DNA of 13,102 nucleotides from the NCBI GenBank assembly GCA_030950875.1, contig JAUZQS010000065.1:1-13102 (forward strand). Reading direction: 5' to 3'. Under the pieces are notes generated by a model. It saw only the letters and a list, made by a program, of their open reading frames with translations, searched no databases and was not told the origin of the DNA. Source of the DNA: Mariprofundaceae bacterium (GTDB taxonomy: Bacteria; Pseudomonadota; Zetaproteobacteria; Mariprofundales; Mariprofundaceae). Position numbers and translations under genes: made by a program. Positions 1-7,585 of this stretch are shown here, piece after piece (position 1 is the stretch's first letter; the number at the start of each line of letters is the position of its first letter).

Positions 1-939
1 GTTTGCATAATAACCATCTGCGGGGTTACCAATCGCCAACGATTTGGCAATCGTATTGGCTTTCACAGGATGAATCATATCCGTACCATCTTTCACAGAT
101 TTAGAAATCGGTGAACAACCTGTTGCTTGCGCACCATAAACGGCAGTATCGTTACCTTCGATGAGACCAAGTTTAATAAACTCTTTAATAGACTTATCAA
201 TCTTGGTACAAAGTGAACCAGATGCCATTGGCACAACCACGTGCTTGGGTGCTTTCCAGCCCAATTGCTCCATGATTTCATAACCCATGGATTTAGAGCC
301 TTCAGCATAAAATGGACGAATATTCACATTCACAAATGCCCAGGCATATTTACCCGCAACTTCTGAACACAAACGGTTCACATCGTCATACTGACCTCTA
401 ATACCGATGATGTTGGTACCAAAGATTCCCGCACCTAGAATTTTACCTTGTTCCAAATCTTCAGGGATAAACACATAAGATTCCAAACCCGCCGCCGCAG
501 CATTTGCAGCCACAGAGCCAGCCAAGTTACCTGTAGATGCACAAGCAACCGTTTTAAAGCCAAATTCAACAGCTTTAGAAAGTGCTACTGCAACCACGCG
601 ATCTTTAAATGATAATGTTGGATAGCATACAGAGTCATTCTTAATGTAGAGCTCTTTAACACCCAAGGCTTCTGCAAGGCGTTTCGCACGAATTAACGGC
701 GTAAAGCCATTGTTCACCCCTACTTTTGGTTCACCATCAATCGGCAACAACTCTTTATAACGCCACATCGTTTGTGGCCGAGATTCAATCAATTCACGGG
801 TGAATTTACCTTCAAGTTTTTCATAATCATAGACTACTTCTAGTGGTCCAAAACAATATTCACAAACGTGCGTAGGCTGAATTTCATATTCTTGGCCGCA
901 CTCACGGCATTTTAAGGCACGAACAATACTTTCACTCAT
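1..939 (-). CDS. thrC: Threonine synthase, zinc-ribbon type (3' end beyond left edge)
   Basis: PLP-dependent enzyme that converts O-phosphohomoserine to L-threonine and phosphate, the last step of threonine synthesis in the cytoplasm. The 313 codons visible begin with a small zinc ribbon (Cys11, Cys14, Cys26, Cys29, as CREC...CEYC), then the fold-type II PLP domain. The Schiff-base lysine is Lys112 in LSFKDR, followed by the phosphate-binding ACASTGNLAGS at about 133-142. The zinc ribbon plus SFKDR arrangement matches the threonine synthase class shared by many bacteria, archaea and plants, not the E. coli ThrC class. The start has a GGAG about 9 nt upstream. It is preceded by a SAM-I riboswitch and an intrinsic terminator, so expression should fall when SAM is abundant. 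The C-terminal part and any downstream operon partner lie outside the window. Confidence 0.95.
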   Translation of the reverse strand, partial: MSESIVRALKCRECGQEYEIQPTHVCEYCFGPLEVVYDYEKLEGKFTRELIESRPQTMWRYKELLPIDGEPKVGVNNGFTPLIRAKRLAEALGVKELYIKNDSVCYPTLSFKDRVVAVALSKAVEFGFKTVACASTGNLAGSVAANAAAAGLESYVFIPEDLEQGKILGAGIFGTNIIGIRGQYDDVNRLCSEVAGKYAWAFVNVNIRPFYAEGSKSMGYEIMEQLGWKAPKHVVVPMASGSLCTKIDKSIKEFIKLGLIEGNDTAVYGAQATGCSPISKSVKDGTDMIHPVKANTIAKSLAIGNPADGYYAN

Positions 940-981
940 GTTTCACTACTCCAATCAAAACAGTTGCCGAAATCCATAAAC

Positions 982-1011
982 AAAAAAACCTCCGCGAGAT
1001 AAGCAGAGGTT
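982..1011 (-). terminator. Intrinsic terminator of the SAM riboswitch (attenuator)
   Basis: On the minus strand, AACCTCTGC (1011-1003) pairs with GCGGAGGTT (995-987), giving a 9-bp stem with one G-U pair and a 7-nt loop, followed by a run of T. It lies between the SAM-I aptamer and the thrC start, where the expression platform of an S-box should be. The 5' arm can instead pair with bases just after aptamer helix P1: GGGTTGA (1058-1052) with TCAACCT (1013-1007), extended by GATAG of the P1 3' strand. This gives a mutually exclusive antiterminator. Confidence 0.85.
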
Positions 1012-1058
1012 GAAAAGAAAATCGCTAGTAAAAAAAACGATCATAAACTCATCAACCC

Positions 1059-1195
1059 GACTATCATCGCTCTCGGCACAAAACCGAGCAGGCGTTGGCA
1101 CCATTCTCCACATCATCAAAGCATCGCTTTAACTTTGTAGTCGGTTGCCGCAGTTTCACAAGGCCTGTAACCCTCCACTGCTCTGGATAAAAATC
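1059..1195 (-). ncRNA. SAM-I (S-box) riboswitch aptamer upstream of thrC
   Basis: Read on the minus strand, the region carries the S-box core in order: TATCCAGAG, then GTGGAGGG, GGCC, TGAAAC, GGCAACC, then GGTGCCAACGCCTGC, and a closing GATGATAG. P1 pairs GATTTTTATC (1195-1186) with GATGATAGTC (1068-1059), with one U-U mismatch. P2 includes GCAG paired with CTGC around the kink-turn. P3 ends in the hairpin AAAGC-GAT-GCTTT (1130-1118). P4 is CTCGG-loop-CCGAG (1088-1072). In this family SAM binding stabilises P1, which lets the terminator form. The class assignment rests on motif order and helices, not on a covariance-model score. Confidence 0.93.
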
Positions 1196-1290
1196 GGATC
1201 CAAAATATGTATGGCGCATTATTCACACTAAGAAAAAAAAAACAAGCGCTTTAAAATAATCACCAACATCAAAAAAACATTCCCCTTAAA

Positions 1291-1319
1291 TTTATAATTG
1301 ACATATAATTAACATTCAA
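1291..1319 (-). promoter_or_regulatory. Candidate sigma-70 promoter for thrC
   Basis: On the minus strand TTGAAT (1319-1314) and TATAAA (1296-1291) are separated by exactly 17 nt. Transcription would begin near 1284, about 90 nt before the aptamer. A weaker alternative lies closer (TTGTTT-16-AATAAT near 1218-1245). It overlaps the upstream region of the divergent gene at 1322, where TATAAT occurs at 1304-1309 on the plus strand without a good -35. This is inferred from consensus matches only. Confidence 0.45.
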
Positions 1320-1321
1320 GC

Positions 1322-1582
1322 ATGGTTTCATGGATGCAAATATCTCCTGTTTCTCATGCACAAAACGCATTCAATACGATCATTAATCCACAACAACCTG
1401 CCGATACGAATCCAATTACTACTGCAAAAGCAGCAGATCAAGTATCCATATCTTCCGCAGCAAAAGCCTTGGCTAGTGGCGAAGCAACTGAATCTCCAAG
1501 TACTGAATCCAGCGAATCTTCTGCCGCACAAAAAACTGAAGGTGAAGCAAGCTCTGGGAAAAGCATCAATATTACTGCCTAA
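1322..1582 (+). CDS. Small Ser/Ala/Glu-rich protein of unknown function
   Basis: An 86-residue protein if translation starts at 1322; an in-frame ATG at 1334 would give an 82-residue protein starting MQISPV. Neither start has a convincing Shine-Dalgarno. It has no signal peptide or membrane segment. Residues about 39-51 read DQVSISSAAKALA, followed by a hydrophilic Ser/Glu/Ala tail that looks disordered. The motif (D-x-V-S-I-S-S-A-A-K-A-L) resembles short segments in small flagellum-associated proteins, including the N-terminal part of some FlgM homologues, but the C-terminal sigma-28-binding helices of FlgM are not evident. It stands alone, divergent from thrC and convergent with nadE. I do not assign a function; the composition suggests a real protein. 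Confidence 0.6.
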   Translation: MVSWMQISPVSHAQNAFNTIINPQQPADTNPITTAKAADQVSISSAAKALASGEATESPSTESSESSAAQKTEGEASSGKSINITA

Positions 1583-1628
1583 CACATCTATGTATTTGGG
1601 ATACTAAAATTATTTTTCCAGTGAAAAT

Positions 1629-3230
1629 TTAATTTTCTCGAAAAGCATGCGTTATGGGGTAACGACGGTCACGTCCAAAGGCGCGTTTTGTTATTTTCAC
1701 ACCAGGCGGTGCTTGTCTGCGTTTATACTCTGAATTTTGCAACAAACGCACTACACGTACTACTTCCGCTCGGTCAAAACCTTGCGCTGCAATATCATCC
1801 ACACTCAACCTTGCCTCAATACTTGCCTGAAGTATTGCATCAAGCACATCATAATCAGGCAACGAATCTGAATCTTTTTGATCAGGTGCCAATTCAGCAG
1901 ATGGTGGTTTATCAATGCTATTTTGCGGAATGACTTCAGCGTTGCGGTTTATATGGTTTGCAAGCGCAAACACCTCCATTTTATAGACATCTTTAATCAC
2001 CGCAAAGCCGCCCGCCATATCGCCGTAAAGCGTAGCGTAACCCACTGCCATTTCAGATTTATTGCCTGTGGTAAGCAGCATACGCCCTGTTTTATTGGAA
2101 ATCGCCATAAGTAATACACCACGAATACGGGCTTGAATATTTTCTTCGGTTACATCTGGCGCAGATTTACCCCACTGCGCAAAAGTCTCGGATAACATGT
2201 CATTCACAGAAGATACGCCATCCGCAATGGGAAGCGTAATCGATTCAATACCTAAATTTTTCACCAAAGCCTGTGCATCACTCAATGAATGATCACTGGA
2301 ATATTTGGATGGCAGCAATACTCCCAGCACATTCTCAGCGCCCAAAGCTTCAGCCGCAATCACTGCCACCACCGCTGAATCAATACCACCAGATAGACCA
2401 ATCACCACTTGAGTGCAGCCATTACGCCGCACATAATCACCTACACCCATCACCAAGGCATGGTTTAGTTGCGTCATCTGAGATGGTAATCTGACAATGT
2501 TTTTTTCTACTTCAAGGCTGTTACAAAGCAGTATATCTTCTGTAAACATCACTGCTCTCGCACATAATTCACCATCGGCATTGACCATATGCGACCCACC
2601 ATCAAACACCACTTCATCCTGACCACCCACAGGGTTTACATACAAAATAGGTGCTGAAAATTGTTTGGCTCGGCGTTTTGTCAAAGTCTCACGCTCTTCT
2701 TGCTTACCCCAATGAAACGGTGATGCATTTAAGTTCAACCACAATTCACAATCATAATCAGCCTGTTTTTCAGCCAACCCATCATGCCATAAATCTTCAC
2801 AAATACCTATACCAACAGACTTACCGTTCACCTTAAAAACAGATTCTCCATGACCAGAAGAAAAATAACGGTGTTCGTCAAACACGCCATAGTTCGGAAG
2901 ATGTTTTTTATCATAAATACCGATAATTTCACCATTTTGGCATAGAAATGCAGAATTTTTCAATTTTCCTTCATCAAAACGTGGGGCACCAAATACACAA
3001 CAAACAGCTTCAGAAGCCTGTACCAGTTGCCCTACAGCTTCATCAACAGCGTGCATAAAAGCAGGTCGCAACAATAAGTCATCTGGCGGATAACCCGTCA
3101 CCACCAACTCTGGAAACACCACAATATCACAACGCTGCACTTCAGCATCCGCCATAACCTTCTTCACCATTGCCATATTGCCTGCAATATCGCCAACACG
3201 CGGCATACACTGCGCCAACATCACTTGCAT
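1629..3230 (-). CDS. nadE: Glutamine-dependent NAD+ synthetase
   Basis: Catalyses the last step of NAD synthesis: nicotinate adenine dinucleotide is adenylated with ATP and amidated with ammonia taken from glutamine. It has 533 residues, a usual length for the two-domain bacterial form. The N-terminal nitrilase-type glutaminase domain (about 1-245) carries the Glu-Lys-Cys triad: Glu41 in VVFPELVVTGYPP, Lys109 in DKKHLPNYGVFDE and Cys144 in GICEDLWH. The synthetase domain (about 255-533) has the ATP-pyrophosphatase loop SGGIDS at 280-285 and TTGNKSE at 387-393. The start overlaps the end of queA by 10 nt and has AGGA 8 nt upstream, inside the queA tail, so translation is probably coupled. It is the last gene of rpiA-queA-nadE. 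nadC, the step two before this one, lies in the divergent operon. Confidence 0.97.
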   Translation of the reverse strand: MQVMLAQCMPRVGDIAGNMAMVKKVMADAEVQRCDIVVFPELVVTGYPPDDLLLRPAFMHAVDEAVGQLVQASEAVCCVFGAPRFDEGKLKNSAFLCQNGEIIGIYDKKHLPNYGVFDEHRYFSSGHGESVFKVNGKSVGIGICEDLWHDGLAEKQADYDCELWLNLNASPFHWGKQEERETLTKRRAKQFSAPILYVNPVGGQDEVVFDGGSHMVNADGELCARAVMFTEDILLCNSLEVEKNIVRLPSQMTQLNHALVMGVGDYVRRNGCTQVVIGLSGGIDSAVVAVIAAEALGAENVLGVLLPSKYSSDHSLSDAQALVKNLGIESITLPIADGVSSVNDMLSETFAQWGKSAPDVTEENIQARIRGVLLMAISNKTGRMLLTTGNKSEMAVGYATLYGDMAGGFAVIKDVYKMEVFALANHINRNAEVIPQNSIDKPPSAELAPDQKDSDSLPDYDVLDAILQASIEARLSVDDIAAQGFDRAEVVRVVRLLQNSEYKRRQAPPGVKITKRAFGRDRRYPITHAFREN

Positions 3231-4267
3231 GTGTTTTTTCCTAGCACAAACATTGCATCTCCATATGAATAAAAGCGGTACGCCTTTTCAATGGCATAGT
3301 CATAAGCTTTTAACACCTGCTCTTTACCAGCTAATGCCGATACTAACATCAATAAAGTTGATTGTGGCAAATGAAAATTGGTCAGCAAGGCATCCACCAT
3401 TTGAAAGTCATAACCTGGATAAATAAATATATCTGTACGTCCGCTACCAGCTTGCAACACACCATCAACACAGGCTGCTTCAAGCGTTCTTAAACTGGTT
3501 GTACCTACTGCCAGTACACGTCGCCCTTCAGCTTTTGCTTGATTGATTTTTTCTGCGGCTTGCTTAGAAATAACATACGCTTCTTCATGCATTTTATGAG
3601 CATGCACATCATCCACTTGCACAGGTTGGAATGTTCCCGGGCCGACATGCAAAGTCACATGCACAAAGCTTGCCCCTGCTGCTTCCATTTTATTCATTAA
3701 TTCAGGGGTTAAATGCAACCCCGCCGTAGGTGCAGCTACAGCACCATCATGGGTCGCAAACACAGTTTGATAACGTTGCTTATCTTCTTCAGAATCAGGG
3801 CGATCAATATAAGGTGGCAACGGCATATGCCCGTGCGCTTCAATGGCTTGCGCAACATCTGTAAAATCTTGCTTATCCGCGACAAGCCTTATTTCAACAC
3901 ACTTACCATCACGCGCCAACACTTCAGCGTGAAAACCATCGCCAAATAGAACCTTATCACCTTGCTTAAGCGGCTTATTGGCTTTTCCCCATGCAGTCCA
4001 AACGTCAGTAGCACCTGTGGGCTCAAGCAATAGTATTTCGACCTTACCACCACTGGGCTTCTGCCCTAAAAGACGTGCGGGAATCACCCGCGTATCATTC
4101 ACCACCCATACATCACCTTCTTGCACCAAGAATGGCAAATCAGCAATAGCGCCATCAACAAACGCTTCATCATCCCAACGAAGTAACCGCGAAGCATCTC
4201 GCTTCTCCAAAGGGCGTTTGGCAATCAGTCTCTCAGGCAACTCAAAATCAAAATCAGATGTTCGCAT
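3221..4267 (-). CDS. queA: S-adenosylmethionine:tRNA ribosyltransferase-isomerase
   Basis: Transfers and isomerises the ribosyl moiety of SAM onto 7-aminomethyl-7-deazaguanine in tRNA, forming epoxyqueuosine at the wobble position of GUN-anticodon tRNAs. The 348 residues match the family length. The N-terminus DFDFELPERLIAKRPLEKRDASRLL is the usual QueA opening. Further family blocks are VNDTRVIPARL (56-66), GHMPLPPYI (146-154), GAVAAPTAGLHLT (175-187), HVGPGTFQPV (207-216), TNFHLPQSTLLMLVSA (296-311) and RFYSYGDAM (331-339). It starts 23 nt after the rpiA stop with no strong Shine-Dalgarno, and its stop overlaps nadE by 10 nt. It uses SAM as substrate, but the SAM riboswitch in this window serves thrC, not this operon. 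Confidence 0.97.
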   Translation of the reverse strand: MRTSDFDFELPERLIAKRPLEKRDASRLLRWDDEAFVDGAIADLPFLVQEGDVWVVNDTRVIPARLLGQKPSGGKVEILLLEPTGATDVWTAWGKANKPLKQGDKVLFGDGFHAEVLARDGKCVEIRLVADKQDFTDVAQAIEAHGHMPLPPYIDRPDSEEDKQRYQTVFATHDGAVAAPTAGLHLTPELMNKMEAAGASFVHVTLHVGPGTFQPVQVDDVHAHKMHEEAYVISKQAAEKINQAKAEGRRVLAVGTTSLRTLEAACVDGVLQAGSGRTDIFIYPGYDFQMVDALLTNFHLPQSTLLMLVSALAGKEQVLKAYDYAIEKAYRFYSYGDAMFVLGKNTCK

Positions 4268-4290
4268 AAAAGTTTATACTCAGGAGCGGT

Positions 4291-4956
4291 TTATAAAGTC
4301 TGCACACCTTCTGGTGTACCCATTAGCACAACATCGGCACGTTGATGTGCAAAAATGCCATTGGTCACCACACCTGGCACTTCATTTAAATCATTTTCCA
4401 ATGCCAATGCATCAGTAATTTTCAGACCAAAAACATCGACAATAATATTGCCATTATCTGTAATAAAGCCTTCACGCACCTTGGCTTCACCACCCAATTT
4501 ATTGGCAATCCCCATCACCAAGGCTTCAGCCATTGGAATCACTTCAATCGGCAGTGGAAATGCGCCCAAATAATCCACCTGTTTTGTACCATCCACGATA
4601 CAAACAAACTTATCCGATGCTGCCGCAACAATCTTTTCACGGGTTAATGCGCCACCACCACCCTTGGTTAGGCACTTTTCAGGATCAAACTCATCTGCAC
4701 CATCAATATATACCGAAAGGCTATCCACCTGTTGCAAGGCATCGTTTAGCTCCAGAACAGGCACACCGTGCCCGCGCAAACGCTCAGCAGTAGCTTCAGA
4801 GCTGGCAACCGTACCTTTGATTTTATCTTTCATAGAGGCCAATGCATCAATAAACATATTGGCCGTCGAGCCTGTACCCACACCTACAATACTACCTTCA
4901 ACCACATATGCTAATGCCGCTTCCGCAACTTTTTGTTTCATCTCATCCTGCGTCAT
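4291..4956 (-). CDS. rpiA: Ribose-5-phosphate isomerase A
   Basis: Interconverts ribose 5-phosphate and ribulose 5-phosphate in the non-oxidative pentose phosphate pathway, which also feeds PRPP for NAD and nucleotide synthesis. The 221 residues agree with the family (about 220). Visible motifs are the phosphate loop GVGTGST (25-31), [16 protein letters not shown] (52-67), YIDGADEFD (83-91) and [11 protein letters not shown] (98-108). By alignment with E. coli RpiA, the catalytic residues correspond to Asp85, Asp88, Lys98 and Glu107, all present. The start is supported by GGAGG 5 nt upstream. It is the first gene of the operon with queA and nadE, and divergent from the membrane protein gene at 5049 across 92 bp. 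Confidence 0.97.
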   Translation of the reverse strand: MTQDEMKQKVAEAALAYVVEGSIVGVGTGSTANMFIDALASMKDKIKGTVASSEATAERLRGHGVPVLELNDALQQVDSLSVYIDGADEFDPEKCLTKGGGGALTREKIVAAASDKFVCIVDGTKQVDYLGAFPLPIEVIPMAEALVMGIANKLGGEAKVREGFITDNGNIIVDVFGLKITDALALENDLNEVPGVVTNGIFAHQRADVVLMGTPEGVQTL

Positions 4957-4978
4957 CCAAGCCTCCAGTGTCCCTCAT

Positions 4979-5007
4979 ATATCACTATTTGGCGCAGTCT
5001 AACGCAA
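4979..5007 (-). promoter_or_regulatory. Candidate promoter for rpiA-queA-nadE
   Basis: On the minus strand TTGCGT (5007-5002) lies 17 nt before TGATAT (4984-4979), or 18 nt before GATATA. It sits in the 92-bp divergent region and would give a leader of about 15-20 nt before the GGAGG of rpiA. Consensus match only. Confidence 0.35.
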
Positions 5008-5048
5008 ATGGGCATTTCAATAAACCTCGCACACGTTAATATACTGCC

Positions 5049-5735
5049 ATGCCCAATATAAATGCTGACCACATCATAAGCCTGCTCTTTATTTTAGGGT
5101 TTGCTCAACTTATGTGGATTTCTGCGATGCTTGCCAAACGCGGTATAGCGCCTGAATTCATATGGCAAGGCACGATGCCACTACTAACTATTTGGGTACT
5201 AATATGGCCTGTTTATACGCAAACCGTGTGGTTATGGTTGCCTATCGCTATTTTTATAATCACAGCTCTATTAAGCCACATAATAAAGCGCCCTTTTTGG
5301 CAATATCTACATACTATTTGGGGCGGTTATACAAATAGCAAACGTAGTTTGCCCTGGGACATTCTATCACTTACATCCACCCTTGCTATTGCCCTTGCAT
5401 TTTTTCAAAACATCCCTGAATTTGGCTTCGCCTTAGCTTTGACAGCTTGCCTGGCTTTTCCACTTGCTACATTACTTGATCGCATTGCTTACCTTCAACT
5501 CGGTTTTTTGTTACACCCCCAACAAACCCTTCTCGGCCACCTTGCTCTGATTGCCAGCAGTGCGCTTTTATGTGCTTGGAGCATCCACTTGTACCATGGC
5601 ATCAACTGGCAACAGTTACTCATTGCCACCCTTATTGCAGGTATGGCTGCATCATTATGCCGTGCCTTATTACCACGTTATTGGAATCAACCAGCCGCCA
5701 TACTGACTATGGGCTGGATACTCTGGCTGTTGTAG
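5049..5735 (+). CDS. Polytopic inner-membrane protein of unknown function
   Basis: A 228-residue, strongly hydrophobic protein with about eight predicted membrane segments, near residues 8-30, 42-60, 62-80, 105-120, 125-145, 160-180, 185-205 and 213-228, and few charged residues. The block LDRIAYLQLGFLLHPQQTLLGH (about 143-164) has the spacing of the Asp-rich and KT-x-EG motifs of CTP-dependent polyprenol/phytol kinase and CDP-diglyceride synthase-like proteins. The key acidic residues are not clearly conserved, so I do not assign that function. The start codon has no good Shine-Dalgarno, and a TATACT sequence at 5040-5045 sits almost on it, so the true start could be leaderless or slightly internal. 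It ends 9 nt before nadC and probably heads the nadC-birA-coaX-SPOR operon. Confidence 0.75.
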   Translation: MPNINADHIISLLFILGFAQLMWISAMLAKRGIAPEFIWQGTMPLLTIWVLIWPVYTQTVWLWLPIAIFIITALLSHIIKRPFWQYLHTIWGGYTNSKRSLPWDILSLTSTLAIALAFFQNIPEFGFALALTACLAFPLATLLDRIAYLQLGFLLHPQQTLLGHLALIASSALLCAWSIHLYHGINWQQLLIATLIAGMAASLCRALLPRYWNQPAAILTMGWILWLL

Positions 5736-5744
5736 GCTTGCCGC

Positions 5745-6605
5745 ATGTCTTATACTCAAACACTGATTGATTTAGCCCTTACAGAAGATGCTGCGTATGA
5801 AGATCACACGGCTTTGGCCACCATCTTGGATGTACAACGCGGTATCGCTCGCATCACTGCCAAAGGCGAAGGCGTGTTGTCAGGCTGCACGATTGCTAGC
5901 CAAGTGTTTACAACTATGGACAATCGTATTCAGCAACATTGGAGCAAACACGATGCCGATACGGTAAAAGTTGGTGATGTGATTGTGGAGCTTACAGGAA
6001 GCCTTCGTCATTTACTTGCCGCTGAGCGTACAGCCCTAAATTTCATGCAACATTTATCAGGTATTGCTACAGCCACCCATGCTTTTGTTTCGGCAGTGCA
6101 AGATGCGACGTGCGCTATCGCCGACACCCGCAAAACCACGCCTGGACTTCGTCTTTTGGAGAAGCAGGCCGTAGTTCATGGTGGCGGCATCAACCACCGC
6201 ATGGATTTGGCGAGCGGCATGCTCATCAAAGAGAATCATATCGAAGCCAGCGGTTCCATTAGCGAAGCCATCAATGCATGTTTTAAACACAATAAGGATA
6301 TTTGGGTTGAGGTGGAATGTGAAACTTTTGCACAGGTCAAAGAAGCCGTTGCCTTATGTCCTGATATTATTTTATTGGATAACATGAGCCCTTCACAGGT
6401 AAGCGAAGCACGCTCTTTCGTTCCAACTTCTATTTTACTCGAAGCATCTGGAAATATCGGACTACACAATGCCCATGAATATGCACAAACAGGCGTGGAT
6501 CGCCTCGCTATTGGTGCGATCACTCATTCTGCCACCGCATTGGATCTTTCCATGCGAGTACAAGCCTTGGAACTCAACCAAGCCGCCAATGACGAGGCCT
6601 CATGA
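5745..6605 (+). CDS. nadC: Quinolinate phosphoribosyltransferase (nicotinate-nucleotide pyrophosphorylase)
   Basis: Joins quinolinate and PRPP to give nicotinate mononucleotide, CO2 and pyrophosphate, the committed exit of de novo NAD synthesis. The 286 residues match the family. Motifs are ERTALNFMQHLSGIAT (94-109), the substrate-binding DTRKTTPGLRLLEKQAV (127-143), GGGINHRMDL (146-155), KENHI (162-166), EVEC (189-192), LDNMSP (211-216), LEASGNI (232-238) and the C-terminal IGAITHSATALDLSM (256-270). The lysine and arginine residues expected around the phosphates are present. The last codon overlaps birA by 4 nt (ATGA), so the two are probably translationally coupled. nadE, which completes the pathway, lies in the operon running the other way. 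Confidence 0.97.
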   Translation: MSYTQTLIDLALTEDAAYEDHTALATILDVQRGIARITAKGEGVLSGCTIASQVFTTMDNRIQQHWSKHDADTVKVGDVIVELTGSLRHLLAAERTALNFMQHLSGIATATHAFVSAVQDATCAIADTRKTTPGLRLLEKQAVVHGGGINHRMDLASGMLIKENHIEASGSISEAINACFKHNKDIWVEVECETFAQVKEAVALCPDIILLDNMSPSQVSEARSFVPTSILLEASGNIGLHNAHEYAQTGVDRLAIGAITHSATALDLSMRVQALELNQAANDEAS

Positions 6606-7585
6606 AATCCAAGTCACGCCAACATATTCTTAGCCGACTGAGTACCTCCTCTGGAGCGCTATCAGGTGATGCTTTAGCCCAAGAATTAGGCATCTCCCGT
6701 GCAGCAATTTGGAAGCATGTCGATGCTTTACGCAAACAAGGTGCAAATATCCAATCCCATGCAGGGCAAGGTTATCAACTTTGCACTGACTTTTTTAGTG
6801 CCGCCACATTGCAAGCTCAGTGCTCGAACCTCCACCGCATCGGAAAGCATATCCAACATTTTGATAGCCTTGACTCTAGCAACCGCGAAGCTATGCGGCA
6901 GGCAGAAGCAGGGGCTAAAGAAGGCACGGTGATTGTCGCCGACCAGCAAAGTGCGGGCAGAGGAAGGTTGGGACGAACTTGGCATACCGTGGGTGAATCA
7001 CTGGCATTGAGCATCATCTTACGCCCACCTTTATCACCTGAAAAAGTCTCGCAACTTTCTTTATTAACCGCCGTCGCTCTACAGCATGCCTTATCCCAAT
7101 ACTGCAATAACATCCGTATAAAGTGGCCGAATGATTTACTTATAAATGGCGCGAAGGTTTCAGGCATTTTAACGGAAATGCGTGCTGAACCTGGTCTGGT
7201 ACATGCTGTCATCGTTGGTATTGGCATTAATATCAAAGCGCCAGAGCAAGGTTGGCCGAGTGATATTTCGCAAACCGTCACTGATTTAGAAAGCCACCAT
7301 AAAAAGCCTATATCCCGTTTACAATGTGCAACATCCATACTAAAAAGTATGGATCAATGGTATGCCACTTACCTCCAAGACGGTTTCGCGCCTATTCGTG
7401 CTGCATGGTGGCAAGCCCATGCAGCATCAGGTCAAAAAGTACGCGTCCATGATGGAAAGTCATACATCGAAGGTGTTGCCCAAGCTCTGGATGATGATGG
7501 TGCGTTACTACTCGCCACACAAGATGGAATCCAGCGCATTATCGCAGGTGAATTAGAGCTTTTAGAAAAAAAGGTTACACTATGA
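6602..7585 (+). CDS. birA: Bifunctional biotin-protein ligase and biotin operon repressor
   Basis: Activates biotin as biotinyl-5'-AMP and attaches it to the carrier lysine of acetyl-CoA carboxylase and similar enzymes. The 327-residue form has an N-terminal winged helix (about 5-60; recognition helix near SRAAIWKHVDALRKQG), so it should also act as a DNA-binding repressor of biotin genes. The ligase domain shows the GRGRLGRTW loop (119-127), KWPNDLL (174-180) with Lys185 of GAKVSGIL, and VGIGINI (205-211). A C-terminal SH3-like domain (about 275-322) completes it. GAGG lies just upstream of the start, which overlaps nadC by 4 nt. I saw no BirA operator in the window, so its targets are presumably elsewhere. 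Confidence 0.96.
   Translation: MKSKSRQHILSRLSTSSGALSGDALAQELGISRAAIWKHVDALRKQGANIQSHAGQGYQLCTDFFSAATLQAQCSNLHRIGKHIQHFDSLDSSNREAMRQAEAGAKEGTVIVADQQSAGRGRLGRTWHTVGESLALSIILRPPLSPEKVSQLSLLTAVALQHALSQYCNNIRIKWPNDLLINGAKVSGILTEMRAEPGLVHAVIVGIGINIKAPEQGWPSDISQTVTDLESHHKKPISRLQCATSILKSMDQWYATYLQDGFAPIRAAWWQAHAASGQKVRVHDGKSYIEGVAQALDDDGALLLATQDGIQRIIAGELELLEKKVTL

Noticed and set aside
1298..1303. Perfect -35 hexamer TTGACA on the plus strand before the small gene at 1322
   Set aside because: The position 17 nt downstream falls on the start codon and has no -10 match (CATGGT), so it does not form a promoter.
1623..1637. GAAAATT-T-AATTTTC palindrome at the nadE stop codon
   Set aside because: It is a perfect palindrome but AT-only apart from its ends, has no real loop and no adequate T tract, so it does not support an intrinsic terminator.
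3978..4418. A 146-codon plus-strand frame across the rpiA-queA junction
   Set aside because: It is antisense to two confident genes, with low-complexity Ser/Thr/Pro composition typical of a shadow frame.
6817..7338. A 173-codon minus-strand frame opposite birA
   Set aside because: birA is certain on the other strand with conserved ligase motifs. The mirror frame has unusual Cys/Met content and no motif.
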